Positions 27,770-37,094 are shown, counted from the first letter of the stretch. The stretch: DNA of 64,000 nt from Ktedonobacter robiniae (GCF_016587375.1 NZ_BNJG01000002.1:2581228-2645227); one strand, 5' to 3'. Translations and numbers: made by a program. The notes: generated by a model not told the origin, from the letters alone.

Positions 27770-28205
27770 AAGCAGGAACCAAGCGAGGCGCGCGTGCCCT
27801 CTCTACAGAGGCACTGCCATCCTCACGGCAAGCCAGTTGGTTGTTTTTGTGCCATCCTGAGGAACTCACGGCAAAGGAGCAAGCCACAGTGCCCAGGTTA
27901 CGACAACTTCATCCAGAACTTGATCTGGCCTATGTCCTGGCCCAGCAGTTTGTTCAGATGCTGCGTACGCTCACTGGAGAGCAGCTTGATACGTGGTTAG
28001 AAGCTGTAGCCTCCAGTCCTCTGACCGACTTAAAATCCTTTGCCAGCAGTGTGTATGAGGACAAAGAGGCTATTCTTGCGGGTCTCACAAGGGCAGAGAG
28101 CAACGGCCCTACTGAGGGCCATATTACCCGTCTTAAGCTGATCAAACGAAGCATGTATGGTCGGGCCAAATTTGATCTCCTGCGTATTCGCGTGCTCTTC
28201 TCTCC
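27770..28205 (+). pseudogene. ISL3-family transposase, C-terminal fragment
   Basis: The frame reads SSRQASWLFLCHPEELTAKE, LAYVLAQQFVQMLRTLTGEQ, SNGPTEGHITRLKLIKRSMY and GRAKFDLLRIRVL, the hallmark end of ISL3 transposases including the catalytic Glu in EGHITRLK. The N-terminal two-thirds are absent, and the 5' edge touches the end of the ISAzo13 relic. After ~28205 the frame continues without homology. Confidence 0.82.
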
Positions 28206-28271
28206 TCAAAAGGATCTCCGAACGCAAGAGACGACGAGAAGCTCTCCTTCCTGGAGATCTGGAGTGGAAAA

Positions 28272-28348
28272 AACATGCAACTCTCAGCGTACCACGTTTG
28301 GCGTCATGGGGGTTGCGTAAGAGCCATTTCCTGTTGGGGTTTACACCG
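28272..28348. repeat. ISL3-type right end, related to the MITE at 29251-29575
   Basis: AACATGCAACTCTCAGCGTA, then CCACGTTTGGCGTCAT and GTTGCGTAAGAGCC, ending TGTTGGGGTTTACACC. The first part recurs at 29261-29303 and the second at 29539-29575. It marks the end of the ISL3 relic and links it to the downstream miniature element. Confidence 0.6.
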
Positions 28349-28398
28349 AGTAAGGGTTGTTGCTCCCTTCCTTGCATCAACAACTCCACTGGCATGTA

Positions 28399-29211
28399 CT
28401 ACGAAGCTCTTTGAGCGACGATGATTTCATAGACGAAGTTTCGGACGACCTCTCCGTTGTATTTCGATTCAATCAGGCGTTCGATGTCCTGGAGGAAGCC
28501 ACGCCGCGACTCGTCATTGAGGCTATTCACCAGGGAGTCAGTGTTTAACCAGCCTGTGTAAGAAGCGGTTGAGTAACTCATGGGAATTTCAGAATAGTGA
28601 CGTTCGACAGAGCGAAACTCAGGCAACTGGTCCAACTCCAGGTACATTGTTGGGACGTTGTCAGGTGTCGTTGGCTGAAAGAACGGATCGTTGCTCAAGC
28701 CCCATTTTATATAATAGGGCTGTGTATCCGCAAAGAAGCCAGGTGTGCCTCCTTGTACATGGTGGACATGAAGGATCGCCAGGAATCCTCCTGGACGGAG
28801 AGCCTCGGCGGACTTTGAGAAGCGGACAGCAGGGTCGAGCCAGTGGAAGGCACTTGCACTCACCACAGCGTCAAACTTCTGGCTCAGCAGAGCCCATTCT
28901 TCAAACGAACTTACTTCAACTTGTGCATTGGGAAACTGCTTGAGGTTTTGTCTGGCGAGAGCCGCAAGGTGGGGGCCGAGTTCTATCGCTAGCAGGTCTA
29001 TGCCATGTTGGGCCAGCGGGACACTGAGCTGTCCTGTCCCACAGCCGATCTCAAGAACCCTGTTTCCCTTGTGAAGGTGGGACAACGCGATGATCGTATT
29101 GACCACCTCCTGTGGGCACGGTGAACGATACAAGTTGTAGTCGTCGGCAACAAAGTCGAATGACTCCCGTCGGCGACCGGATTCCTCGTTATTGACATTC
29201 ATAGTAGTCAT
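28399..29211 (-). CDS. Class I SAM-dependent methyltransferase
   Basis: A 270-residue methyltransferase with the Rossmann-like signature. Motif I is VLEIGCGTGQLSVPLAQ near residue 50, the acidic end of strand 2 is LLAIELGP, motif post-I/II is FDAVVSASAFHWLDP, and ALRPGGFLAI is motif III. The start at 29211 is preferred because upstream codons (to 29286) come from a mobile repeat. The substrate is unknown; the Methyltransf_11 type often acts on small molecules or lipids. It lies isolated between IS relics, 40 bp from a MITE, so its promoter may derive from or be affected by that element. Confidence 0.9.
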   Translation of the reverse strand: MTTMNVNNEESGRRRESFDFVADDYNLYRSPCPQEVVNTIIALSHLHKGNRVLEIGCGTGQLSVPLAQHGIDLLAIELGPHLAALARQNLKQFPNAQVEVSSFEEWALLSQKFDAVVSASAFHWLDPAVRFSKSAEALRPGGFLAILHVHHVQGGTPGFFADTQPYYIKWGLSNDPFFQPTTPDNVPTMYLELDQLPEFRSVERHYSEIPMSYSTASYTGWLNTDSLVNSLNDESRRGFLQDIERLIESKYNGEVVRNFVYEIIVAQRAS

Positions 29212-29250
29212 TGGGGAAATGGTACCATCTGCCTTTCGTTTTATGAACAC

Positions 29251-29575
29251 GGTAAATCCCAACATGCAACTCTCAGCGTACCACATTTCGCGTCATCGAG
29301 GTTGATACCGCTGGCGAACCTTGGAGAGAGCCATGAGGCAGCCAGGTAACAAGTGCATTGTGGATGTTGTCGGAGCGGCTAGCATTCATGAACCAAGCAG
29401 ATGACCAGCAAAAGATGCAATTGTTGATCTCTTCTGCATCACGCTGAAGGCTCATAGATCTTCAGCGTGATTAAGATCCAGATGCGCTCTTTACAATGCC
29501 ATCCTGATGCTCCTGAGGAGGATTCGCCAGCGGTATCGAGGTTGCGTAAGAGCCGAATAATGTTGGGATTTACAC
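29251..29575. repeat. ISL3-related MITE, 14-bp inverted ends
   Basis: GTAAATCCCAACAT (29252-29265) and ATGTTGGGATTTAC (29560-29573) are exact inverted ends of a ~325-bp segment with no gene. Sub-terminal sequences match the ISL3 end at 28272-28348 (CAACTCTCAGCGTACCAC, GTTGCGTAAGAGCC), and GATACCGCTGGCGAA occurs near both ends in inverted orientation. It is probably a non-autonomous element mobilised by an ISL3 transposase. Confidence 0.6.
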
Positions 29576-29963
29576 CTGTAAAACACGTATCCGGGGGGCA
29601 TAACCCCCCCGAAACGGTGCACTCGGCTTTCACTGAAAGCCGTCGTCCACACTTTCTCGGGAGAAGAAGAGAGATCAACGAAAGAAAAAGGAAAAGGCAT
29701 ACAAGATTCTCCTTGCATTCTGCTTTGCTTTCGTATGATACCAAATCCGATTGATCCCTGATCATTAAACACTTCGCTCGTTTTGCTCAGAAAAGGAAGA
29801 TAAGGGTTCCTGAGAAAAGCTCAACGGTTTATGCCAAAATCGTTCGTTTCTTGCAACAAGGGCTCCAATGATTGAACGTGTCGTCGCCTACTCAGTCTCG
29901 TCTCACGACTGATCCGGACCAGGAGTCATTTTGCTGCTGAAACCTCCATTTGCCTTTTGCCAC
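29576..29963. other. Intergenic, no recognisable gene
   Basis: About 390 bp between two miniature elements. I see only short open frames without recognisable content. Confidence 0.35.
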
Positions 29964-30131
29964 GAAACCTCGCCATGATCTTATGGACAGAGACCTGTCC
30001 TGATCATTAGATCAAAAATCGGGTTTGGGCATCAGCCTATCGGCCTGGAGAGCGGGTTGGGCAATTTGAAAAAGCTGTTTTGATCTAACAGATCCAACAG
30101 GTCTCTGTCCAATAAGTCGTGGCGAGGTTTC
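29964..30131. repeat. MITE-like element with ~55-bp inverted arms
   Basis: The left arm starts GAAACCTCGCCA and includes GGACAGAGACCTGT and TTAGATCAAAA. The right arm mirrors it (TTTTGATCTAA, ACAGGTCTCTGTCC, TGGCGAGGTTTC). Together they make a 168-bp near-palindrome with ~80% arm identity and a short unpaired centre. There is no gene inside. Its structure suggests a foldback MITE or a very stable RNA hairpin. Confidence 0.6.
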
Positions 30132-30139
30132 TTGCCACA

Positions 30140-30186
30140 GCCTTTGTGAGCCGCTTGAGATGTTCGTGGAAGCGGATCACAAAGGC
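30140..30186. terminator. 17-bp stem-loop after the ABC permease gene
   Basis: GCCTTTGTGAGCCGCTT (30140-30156) pairs with AAGCGGATCACAAAGGC (30170-30186) with one mismatch and a 13-nt loop, 27 bp past the permease stop. It lacks a T-run but is well placed to end or stabilise the ABC operon transcript. Confidence 0.5.
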
Positions 30187-30213
30187 TCACCATTAGTTCA
30201 GTCCATTCTCTTG

Positions 30214-32148
30214 CTACTCAAAAACATCCTTCCTCAAAGCTGCGGTGAACCCCTCTTCCGTTTGGAGGCTCTGCCATACTTTCTTGTGCGTCAGATAGAG
30301 GGGGACCATCGCTCCGAGGATTCCCAAACCCAGCAGAAGCATGAAGACGATCACCGGCCACTGCCAGGCGGTGGGAAGATAGAGAGCCAGAAACCAGACA
30401 CGGGTATGACTGCCTGAAAGACGGATGATGAGCGGTGCCAGCCCCTGGGCGAAGAAGATGAGTGAGCCAAGGGTTGGACAAAGCATGAGGAAAACAAACT
30501 GCTTCCACTGAGGCATGGTATTCAGGAAGGTGGAACGTCCAACGGCTTTTTCAGGCGTCGTTTCTCTGACTTCCTGACTTTTTCCATGGCGCATCAGCGA
30601 GAGCAATTCTGGACCGCGCTTTTCCAGCCTTTGAGCAGCGATATGGCCAAACCACCAGGCAACCCCTATGCCAGTGACTAGGCCAACAAGGCTCCCGGTC
30701 CAGCAGAGCAGATTGTTCTCTAACAACATCCCACTCAGGACAACTGCCAGAGCGGGGAGAGGTGGAAGTAATCCCAGAAAGAACAGGTAGATAGCCTGAC
30801 CACCGCTATTCCCTTGCTCCAGGGGGTTTGCTCTCCCCTGGCGCGGATCAGGTCCAGGGGCCAGCGCCATGACCGAGACCAGAACCAGCAGACCAACGCC
30901 ACCTCCAAGCAAGGCTGGCGTGGAGGCGAGTACCCAGGGCCATGCCCAGTTCTGTCCGCTGAGGGGAATGAAGACCAGAGTGGCAAGGATGGTCAGCGGT
31001 GTAAAGATGAGCAACCAGGCCCATTGTTTACCGCGAACATCGTGACGAGCTGCTCCCGGTGTTAACAGCGTGACCCAGAGCGCCGTCCCTTCTTCCCCAT
31101 AGAGGTTGGCGGCACTCGTCATGGCCATCAGAGCAAGGGCTGGTGCGGTGAAAGGAAGTGCCAATATCGAGCCAAACGTGAGGGGCGAGAGGCACCAGAG
31201 GAGTGCCCAGCCGATGGGCAAAAAGATTTTGACCGTATGTGATGGATCTCTCCACCAGGTGCGTACCTCTTTGCTGATGACCCCCCTGGTTGCCCCTGAG
31301 AACGCTCGCCAGCACCAGGTATGACGGGCCCCAACCAAGTTCCCACTCGATCCACGAATAATGGTGCGGGCTGCTCCTGGCAGGACAAGCAGTCGGCTCC
31401 AGACGGCAAACAAGATGGCTATGATTACCACCAGGCCCGTCAGCGCGGCCAGAACTCCCAGCCAGTTGGATTGGGAGGCAGCTTCGACAGCGACCAAGGC
31501 CCAGCTTGAAGGGAGAACCTGGATGATCGAAGAAAGCACGGGAGGAAGTCCCGTTCGCAAGACACCTGATTGGATGATTCCAACAATGATGACCCACTGG
31601 CCCTGGATAACAAAGAGCATGGTAGCCAGCAGGAGCCCGGCAATTGCGCCACCTACTCTGGATTGCACGACCGCACTGAAGATGCTGGTTGCTACACGTG
31701 AGAAGAGCAGAACAAACAGGAGTTGCAAGACCGTGGCCGGGATGGCAACGAGGGTTGGACCCACACCAAGTTGGACGGCGAAGGTCACCAAGCTGACAAA
31801 GGCGAGCAGCGTGACCGCCGTCCCAATGCTGACAAAGGCTGTGCCCAGCAACCCGGTAGCCAAGCGCAGGCGAGGGATGGGCAAGAAGCGGAAGTGATCC
31901 GCACGAAGCGCTGGCTGGCCACCTACCAGGATTGGACCAAGTATCCAGCCGAGCAGCCACATGGCGTACACGAGAGCGAGGATATCAACCGCTACGGAGA
32001 GATGGGCAGAGAGAGAGATGCTCAGAGCAAGCGTGATGGCGGCGGCAGTCAATCCGCCAAGTCCACCAAGAATCATCCCTGTTGCCCGTTCACCAGTCAT
32101 TGAGTTCCGTAGCAGCACAAGCTTCATGCGAATCAGGACGCCAACCAC
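30214..32148 (-). CDS. ABC transporter permease (large, ABC-2-type exporter)
   Basis: A 644-residue protein with about 14-16 hydrophobic helices in two halves separated by a loop around residues 285-310 (SKEVRTWWRDPSHTVKIFLP), typical of bacterial ABC-2-like exporters whose permease is a single long chain. No enzymatic motif is present. Its start overlaps the last 16 bp of the ATPase gene, so the two are translationally coupled. Together they probably export a lipid, peptide or drug; the substrate is unknown. A TetR gene in the same orientation about 240 bp upstream of the ATPase is the likely regulator. Confidence 0.85.
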   Translation of the reverse strand: MVGVLIRMKLVLLRNSMTGERATGMILGGLGGLTAAAITLALSISLSAHLSVAVDILALVYAMWLLGWILGPILVGGQPALRADHFRFLPIPRLRLATGLLGTAFVSIGTAVTLLAFVSLVTFAVQLGVGPTLVAIPATVLQLLFVLLFSRVATSIFSAVVQSRVGGAIAGLLLATMLFVIQGQWVIIVGIIQSGVLRTGLPPVLSSIIQVLPSSWALVAVEAASQSNWLGVLAALTGLVVIIAILFAVWSRLLVLPGAARTIIRGSSGNLVGARHTWCWRAFSGATRGVISKEVRTWWRDPSHTVKIFLPIGWALLWCLSPLTFGSILALPFTAPALALMAMTSAANLYGEEGTALWVTLLTPGAARHDVRGKQWAWLLIFTPLTILATLVFIPLSGQNWAWPWVLASTPALLGGGVGLLVLVSVMALAPGPDPRQGRANPLEQGNSGGQAIYLFFLGLLPPLPALAVVLSGMLLENNLLCWTGSLVGLVTGIGVAWWFGHIAAQRLEKRGPELLSLMRHGKSQEVRETTPEKAVGRSTFLNTMPQWKQFVFLMLCPTLGSLIFFAQGLAPLIIRLSGSHTRVWFLALYLPTAWQWPVIVFMLLLGLGILGAMVPLYLTHKKVWQSLQTEEGFTAALRKDVFE

Positions 32149-32942
32149 GACAACTGCTCCTCTCCACTGACCTCAACGCCAACAAGTTGCATGAAGGTCT
32201 CTTCCAGGCTCCGTCCAGCGCGTACCTGATCCAAGGGGCCAAACGCCGCCACGCTCCCATTCGCAATGACTGCCACAGAATCGCACAACTGCTCGACCAG
32301 GGCCATGACATGACTGGAGAGCACCACAGTGCCACCAGCAGCCACGAAGCGCTGTAAGATGGTCTTGAGCGTCGAGGCCGAGACAGGATCGACCGCCTCG
32401 AATGGTTCATCCAGGACAAGCAGTTTCGGGTTATGTAACAGCGCGGTGGCCAGACCGATCTTTTTGCGCATCCCCGTGGAATAATCGATCACCAGGGTCC
32501 GTTCCGCTTTCGTTAACCCTGTGACAGCCAATAATTCCTCACTGCGTTGGGCAACCGTCGTTGGGTCGAGTCCTCGCAGGCGCCCAAGAAACGTCAGCAA
32601 CTCACGTCCGGTCAGCCGTTCGGGGAGAGCCAATCCATCTGGGAGCACTCCCAGCAGTGTTTTGGCACGGATGGCTTTCGCCCAAACATCGATGCCAAAG
32701 ACCTTGACCTGTCCGGCGGTCGGACGCAGCAAGCCTACGGACATGGAGAGCAGAGTGGTTTTTCCCGCGCCATTCGGACCAACCACCCCGAAGAACGATC
32801 CCTGGGGCACGGTCAAATCAATATGGTTGACGGCTACCATATCACCAAAGACTTTGTGGAGACCAGCAATGGATAAGGCTGGCATGGATTCACTTCCCTC
32901 AGGAAGGTGAGCGCTTCTGCCTTGCGGCATCGATGAGGTCAT
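32133..32942 (-). CDS. ABC transporter ATP-binding protein
   Basis: A 269-residue ABC ATPase with Walker A GVVGPNGAGKTTLL, signature YSTGMRKKIGLATAL (with STGM in place of the canonical SGG), Walker B LLVLDEPFEAVDP and H-loop VLSSHVMAL. It is of the CcmA/drug-exporter type. The ATG at 32942 has AAGGA 7 bp upstream and is preferred to that at 32957. It is coupled to the permease by a 16-bp overlap. Confidence 0.93.
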   Translation of the reverse strand: MTSSMPQGRSAHLPEGSESMPALSIAGLHKVFGDMVAVNHIDLTVPQGSFFGVVGPNGAGKTTLLSMSVGLLRPTAGQVKVFGIDVWAKAIRAKTLLGVLPDGLALPERLTGRELLTFLGRLRGLDPTTVAQRSEELLAVTGLTKAERTLVIDYSTGMRKKIGLATALLHNPKLLVLDEPFEAVDPVSASTLKTILQRFVAAGGTVVLSSHVMALVEQLCDSVAVIANGSVAAFGPLDQVRAGRSLEETFMQLVGVEVSGEEQLSWLAS

Positions 32943-33183
32943 GTGATTTCCTTCCATCCCTCCACTCCTCCAGGGGTAGAGGCGTCAATCTTCAATGAAC
33001 GAGCGTTGTGGTGATGAAAAAGAGGTGATCAGGGTGGGAGACCAGGTCACGCCCCTTCTCATTGAGAAGGGCGAATATACATCCCGTACCTGTTTCCAAG
33101 ATCCGCCAGGGGATCCTCCTTTCCCTTTGGAGCTTGAGACGCGCGAGGTGCGTTGGTCTTCACCTTCGCGGCCTGCCACCGCA

Positions 33184-33816
33184 CTATTCCTGCGTCTTGC
33201 ACGTTGCGCGGCCGAAGAGTTCAATCATCTCGCGAATGTAGCTCTTCAGATCAACCTCGCGACCAACACCGACCAGTGAACTGAACTTATCGATCGTCGC
33301 TCGCAGATTCAACGCCATGATTCGTGCATCAAACAAGCGGAATTCACCTGTCGCCTGCCCCTCACGGAAAATCTGCTCAAGCACGTGAAGCACAGGTTCC
33401 TCATCTTCTGGCCCAAAGGCCAGTTCACCGCTCTTGCGACGCATAGTGAGAAAAATTTCCCCCAGTGCTCGGACCTCTTTGGGGTGTCCGGAGATGAACT
33501 GTAAGTTCGACTGGATATAGGCATGCAGTTGATCGCGTGGTCGGCGTGGAACTGCTTCAATCGTTTGGCTCATCTCACTGGCGCCAACGGTATAGATGTG
33601 GGTGACCACCTGGCGCATCAACTCTTCCTTACTGGTGAAATAGTAGGAGATCAAGCCTTTATTGATGCCTGCTCGTTCGGCAATGTGTGCCAACGATGTC
33701 TGGGCATACCCCAGAGCGGCAAGGGTTTCGATGGTGCATTCGATAATTTGTGCTCGTCTTGCCGCTTCCGTAAAGGTTGACCGATGTTGGCCATATGTAG
33801 CATTCTTTAACCGCAT
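33184..33816 (-). CDS. TetR-family transcriptional regulator
   Basis: A 210-residue TetR protein. The helix-turn-helix is at residues ~22-65 (IIECTIETLAALGYAQTSLA, HIAERAGINKGLISYYFTSK). A C-terminal ligand domain follows with EVRALGEIFLTMRR and LEQIFREGQATGEF. The start at 33816 (MRLKN) is chosen; the 33834 start adds six residues with no ribosome site. A perfect 16-bp inverted repeat straddles the start (33773-33856), one arm inside the coding region. It precedes the ABC exporter genes in the same direction, about 240 bp away. Confidence 0.9.
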   Translation of the reverse strand: MRLKNATYGQHRSTFTEAARRAQIIECTIETLAALGYAQTSLAHIAERAGINKGLISYYFTSKEELMRQVVTHIYTVGASEMSQTIEAVPRRPRDQLHAYIQSNLQFISGHPKEVRALGEIFLTMRRKSGELAFGPEDEEPVLHVLEQIFREGQATGEFRLFDARIMALNLRATIDKFSSLVGVGREVDLKSYIREMIELFGRATCKTQE

Positions 33817-33856
33817 GGCCAAATAATACCACATTCAGCTAACATCGGTCAACCTT
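33773..33856. promoter_or_regulatory. 16-bp inverted repeat straddling the TetR start
   Basis: AAGGTTGACCGATGTT (33773-33788, inside the coding region) is exactly mirrored by AACATCGGTCAACCTT (33841-33856, upstream). TTGACCGATGTT-like sequences are common TetR sites, so each arm may bind a repressor and loop the promoter, giving autoregulation. Confidence 0.5.
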
Positions 33857-34470
33857 TTTCATGGTCGTGTCAGAAGAGATTGCGGGTATTAGGGGTCGCG
33901 ACATAAATCCCCCGATAGATTCCGGTAAGAACGAGGAAGCAGTAAAGGTGTCCTTCATTTTTCCCTTATGGGGGTAATGGCCGAGTGTCAAAAAATGTTG
34001 GAAAAGTGAGACCCAAGAGGGTGCAACGAGCTGGAGAGTAACTTCGGCGGTGCACCAGCTCATTGCTTTCCCGCGCGTGTCACAGCTCGTTTTGGCAGCC
34101 GTGTGGGGCAGTGGCGGTAGTCCCGGTGCCAAGGTCGTTGGAGCGTCCGGCGGCAAGACGGGACCATTGGGAGATGGGGCGTCCGCTTATACGGAAGGAG
34201 TTTGGTTCGCTGGTGTTTTCTCCCCATCGTTGCGGCCAGCCAGCAGGCGAGTCCTCCCAGAACTCCTGCCGACCATACACAGTCATGTCTAACAGTCCGA
34301 ACGACGGGCATCTGGAGAAACCGCTTCTCATCTGAAGTGCGAGCGTGATATACTTGTCAATACATTGTTCGCGACTGCTGCTCTCGGGAAACACCGTGGT
34401 TTCTTGCCTTTTTGGGGGAGTTTGTGGAAGCGGAATACTTTAGCGTCCATCTACCAAAAAGGTAAGGGAA
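33857..34470. other. Intergenic region, no recognisable gene
   Basis: About 610 bp between the TetR gene and the serine hydrolase, which are divergent. I see no recognisable protein or RNA. Confidence 0.35.
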
Positions 34471-35856
34471 ATGTCGCAGATCACGTTCGCTGATTTTGTC
34501 GAGACGACATTCAAGAAATTCAATATCCCAGGCGTTGCCGTAGGGGTATGGGCTGATGGCAAGGAGATCTCTGCCTGCCACGGAGTGACGAGTGTCGATA
34601 ATCCACTCCCCATCGATCAGAATACCCTGTTTGCTCTCGGTTCGATTACGAAGTCTTTTACCGCAACCACGCTGATACATCTGGTCGCAGAAGGAAAGGT
34701 CGAACTCTCCGCGCCAGTCCGCCGCTATCTTCCAGAGTTTCAGTTGAAAGATCCACAAGCTGCAGAGAACATCACGGTACTCAACCTACTCAACCACACC
34801 TCCGGGCTCGACTGGCGAGTCAACGTCGACACCGGCGAAGGGGACGACGCCTTGCAACGCTACGTGGCGAAGATGGCTGAAGTTGATCTGATCGCCCCTC
34901 TTGGGAGCCGGGTCTCCTACAGTCAAGCGGGATATAACCTGCTCGGACGCCTCATCGAGAACGTCACGGGCGTCGCATTTGAGCAGGCTGTTGCGCAGCT
35001 CCTCTTCGAGCCACTGGGGCTGTCGCACAGTTTCTTCGCGCGCGATGATATCATGACCCGGCGCTTCGCGGTCGGACACGACCGCGCTCAAGACGGGGTA
35101 CTGTCCATTGCACGTCCGTGGCGGCATTCGCGAGGCGATGCCCCTGGTGGAGGCATCGCCTCCTCGGTGGCAGACCTGCTGCGTTGGGGCCGGTTCCATC
35201 TGAGTGACGGTTGCACAGAAAGCGGCATTCAGGTCCTCCTCACACACGTGCTACAGCAGATGAAGGAGCCCACGGCTCAGTTGCGAGCGAGTACCCTTGG
35301 CGACGCCATTGGTCTCTGCTGGTTCCTGCGCGACGTGGACGGCGTGCGCACCGTTGGACATGGCGGCTCGGCAAACGGCCAGTTCTCCGAGTTGCTTCTC
35401 GTTCCTGAACGCAATTTCGCAGTCATCTCGCTGACCAACGCTGGCCCAGATGGTATCCCGTTCAACCAGTCCATCGTCAGATTCGCGCTTGAGCACTATC
35501 TGGGACTCGTCGACCGCGACCAGGAGCCCATCCCGTTTGACGCGGCGCGGGCCAGAGAGATTGCCGGAACCTACGAGAATGAGATGATGACGTTCACCAT
35601 CGACACGGTTGGGGCTGGGCTCAGGCTCGCGGTTCGGATCAAGCCGGAGATCCGCAAGGCCTCCAAGAACGCACCGCCCCCGGACCCCGAGCCTGCCGAT
35701 TTCGGCTTGTTGCCCGGCTCATCCGACGAGTACATCATCACCAGCGGTGAACTCAAGGGGCAACGCGGCTTTTTCACCCGCGACACGAGTGGCGTGGTCG
35801 TGGGAGTAGACCTCGCTGGCCGGTTATTCAGTCGGGTTCCACTCGCCTCCGAGTAA
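34471..35856 (+). CDS. Serine hydrolase of the beta-lactamase/PBP (class C) family
   Basis: A 461-residue penicillin-binding-protein-like hydrolase. It has the SxxK motif in LGSITKSFTA near residue 62 (catalytic Ser), a YxN motif in SYSQAGYNLLG near residue 153, and HGGS in TVGHGGSANGQ near 297 as the third motif. The C-terminal ~110 residues form a small domain (REIAGTYENEMMTF ...) common in esterase/peptidase members. There is no signal peptide, so it is cytoplasmic, more like an esterase or D-aminopeptidase than a resistance lactamase. The start at 34471 follows GGTAAGGGAA. It is a single gene. Confidence 0.9.
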   Translation: MSQITFADFVETTFKKFNIPGVAVGVWADGKEISACHGVTSVDNPLPIDQNTLFALGSITKSFTATTLIHLVAEGKVELSAPVRRYLPEFQLKDPQAAENITVLNLLNHTSGLDWRVNVDTGEGDDALQRYVAKMAEVDLIAPLGSRVSYSQAGYNLLGRLIENVTGVAFEQAVAQLLFEPLGLSHSFFARDDIMTRRFAVGHDRAQDGVLSIARPWRHSRGDAPGGGIASSVADLLRWGRFHLSDGCTESGIQVLLTHVLQQMKEPTAQLRASTLGDAIGLCWFLRDVDGVRTVGHGGSANGQFSELLLVPERNFAVISLTNAGPDGIPFNQSIVRFALEHYLGLVDRDQEPIPFDAARAREIAGTYENEMMTFTIDTVGAGLRLAVRIKPEIRKASKNAPPPDPEPADFGLLPGSSDEYIITSGELKGQRGFFTRDTSGVVVGVDLAGRLFSRVPLASE

Positions 35857-35973
35857 GTCCAGGAGAAAGAAGTACCGCTCCTTTCCAGAAAAAAGCGGCG
35901 CTTTGAAGCCTCTCGGTGGTCACTGTCCCTTCCTTGCGGTTGGTGACAGTGACCTTAATTCCACCCTTCTTTA

Positions 35974-36952
35974 AGATAGTGTTTTAAAACGGTCGCGATG
36001 GGAAAGCTGGCACGAGCGTGGTGAGCATACGGTAGCTGGCAGAGAGCTTGATAAAGGCCTCACTGCTCTGTGGGAGCCCCTCGTGATCGCGGCAAAGCCT
36101 CCTCCAGCGCACGATCCAGGAGAAACTGCGCTCAATGATCCATCGCTTGGGCTGAGGCCGCAAGCCTGTGGGAAACAATGCGTCCCAGTCCACCTCCTCC
36201 CCTTCGGGCACGAGCAGGCCTCGTTTGGGGAGCGTGACTGCATGGATGGTCTCAATCGTCCAGCCCAGCGTTTCTTTCACCCAGGTCAGAAAGGTTCCGC
36301 CGTAATGACTATCGCCCCAAATGAGCTGCAGACGGGGAAGCGCATTCTTGAGTGGCTCGAGCAGGGCAGTGCCGCCCTGGTGATCAGAGGCCTGGGCTCC
36401 TGTCACCTTCACAGCCAACAGATTGCCCTGCGTATCGACGAATGCATGACGCTTGCGGCCCCACGTTTTTTTTCCGACGTCGTAGCCCTTTTCAGGACCC
36501 CGAACCGCACTCGTTTTGATGGATTGACTGTCGATGATCGCCGCACTTGGCTCTTCCTCTCGGCCTTGCCTGGTGCGCATCCGCATGCGTAGGGTTTGCA
36601 GAATACGATCCCAAACGCCTTCGCGCTCCCAGCGGTGAAAATTGTAATAGACGCTTTGCCACGCGGGAAATTCATGGGGCAGCATGCGCCAGGGACATCC
36701 ACTGCGCAAAACGTACAAAATTGCATTGACGACCTCGCGTCGCGAGACAAACGGCTTGCGGCCCTGCAGGGATGGTTGAGGGATCAGGGGTTCCAACAGT
36801 TCCCACTGCTCATCCGTCAGATCGGAGGGATAGGCTTTCCTCCCCAGTGTCACCTTCATACGCCTTCTGCACTTTCTTTCTGCTTCTTCGACTCGTTACA
36901 TCAACCCCTTTCTTCTTCCTCTCGGCGAGATGACCACTTTCAAACACTATCT
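35974..36952. mobile_element. IS5-family insertion sequence, apparently complete
   Basis: AGATAGTGTTT-T-AAA at 35974 and its mirror TTT-C-AAACACTATCT ending at 36952 bound a 979-bp element containing one intact transposase gene on the minus strand. The target duplication was not resolved. Confidence 0.75.
35984..36859 (-). CDS. IS5-family transposase
   Basis: A 291-residue DDE transposase. The N-terminal DUF4096-like region is YPSDLTDEQWELLEPLIPQP with LRSGCPWRMLPHEFPAWQSV. The first Asp is in AAIIDSQSIKTS, the second in LIWGDSHYGG, and the catalytic Glu is in RWIIERSFSWIVRWRRL (the Y(2)R(3)E-type signature, with the usual R-W-I-I-E-R-S-F core). The frame is uninterrupted and within an element with both ends, so it is probably active. 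Confidence 0.93.
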   Translation of the reverse strand: MKVTLGRKAYPSDLTDEQWELLEPLIPQPSLQGRKPFVSRREVVNAILYVLRSGCPWRMLPHEFPAWQSVYYNFHRWEREGVWDRILQTLRMRMRTRQGREEEPSAAIIDSQSIKTSAVRGPEKGYDVGKKTWGRKRHAFVDTQGNLLAVKVTGAQASDHQGGTALLEPLKNALPRLQLIWGDSHYGGTFLTWVKETLGWTIETIHAVTLPKRGLLVPEGEEVDWDALFPTGLRPQPKRWIIERSFSWIVRWRRLCRDHEGLPQSSEAFIKLSASYRMLTTLVPAFPSRPF

Positions 36953-37094
36953 AAGACCGTGTTTTGGAAAGCAGCGAGAGACAGGATCTGGTACACTGTG
37001 ATTCGGCTGCTCGTCGCCTATCTGAACCGAGATGACTAACCTTTTCTGAAGCACACTACTAGCGCAAAATGCTCTTTTTCTCCTTGAAGAGCTT

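Noticed and set aside
30814..31960. Open frames antisense to or out of frame with the ABC permease
   Set aside because: They arise from the codon bias of the real permease gene; composition is Gln/Arg/Ser-rich without domains.
34471..35856. Beta-lactam resistance gene
   Set aside because: Catalytic motifs are of the esterase/peptidase-like class C superfamily, and there is no export signal.
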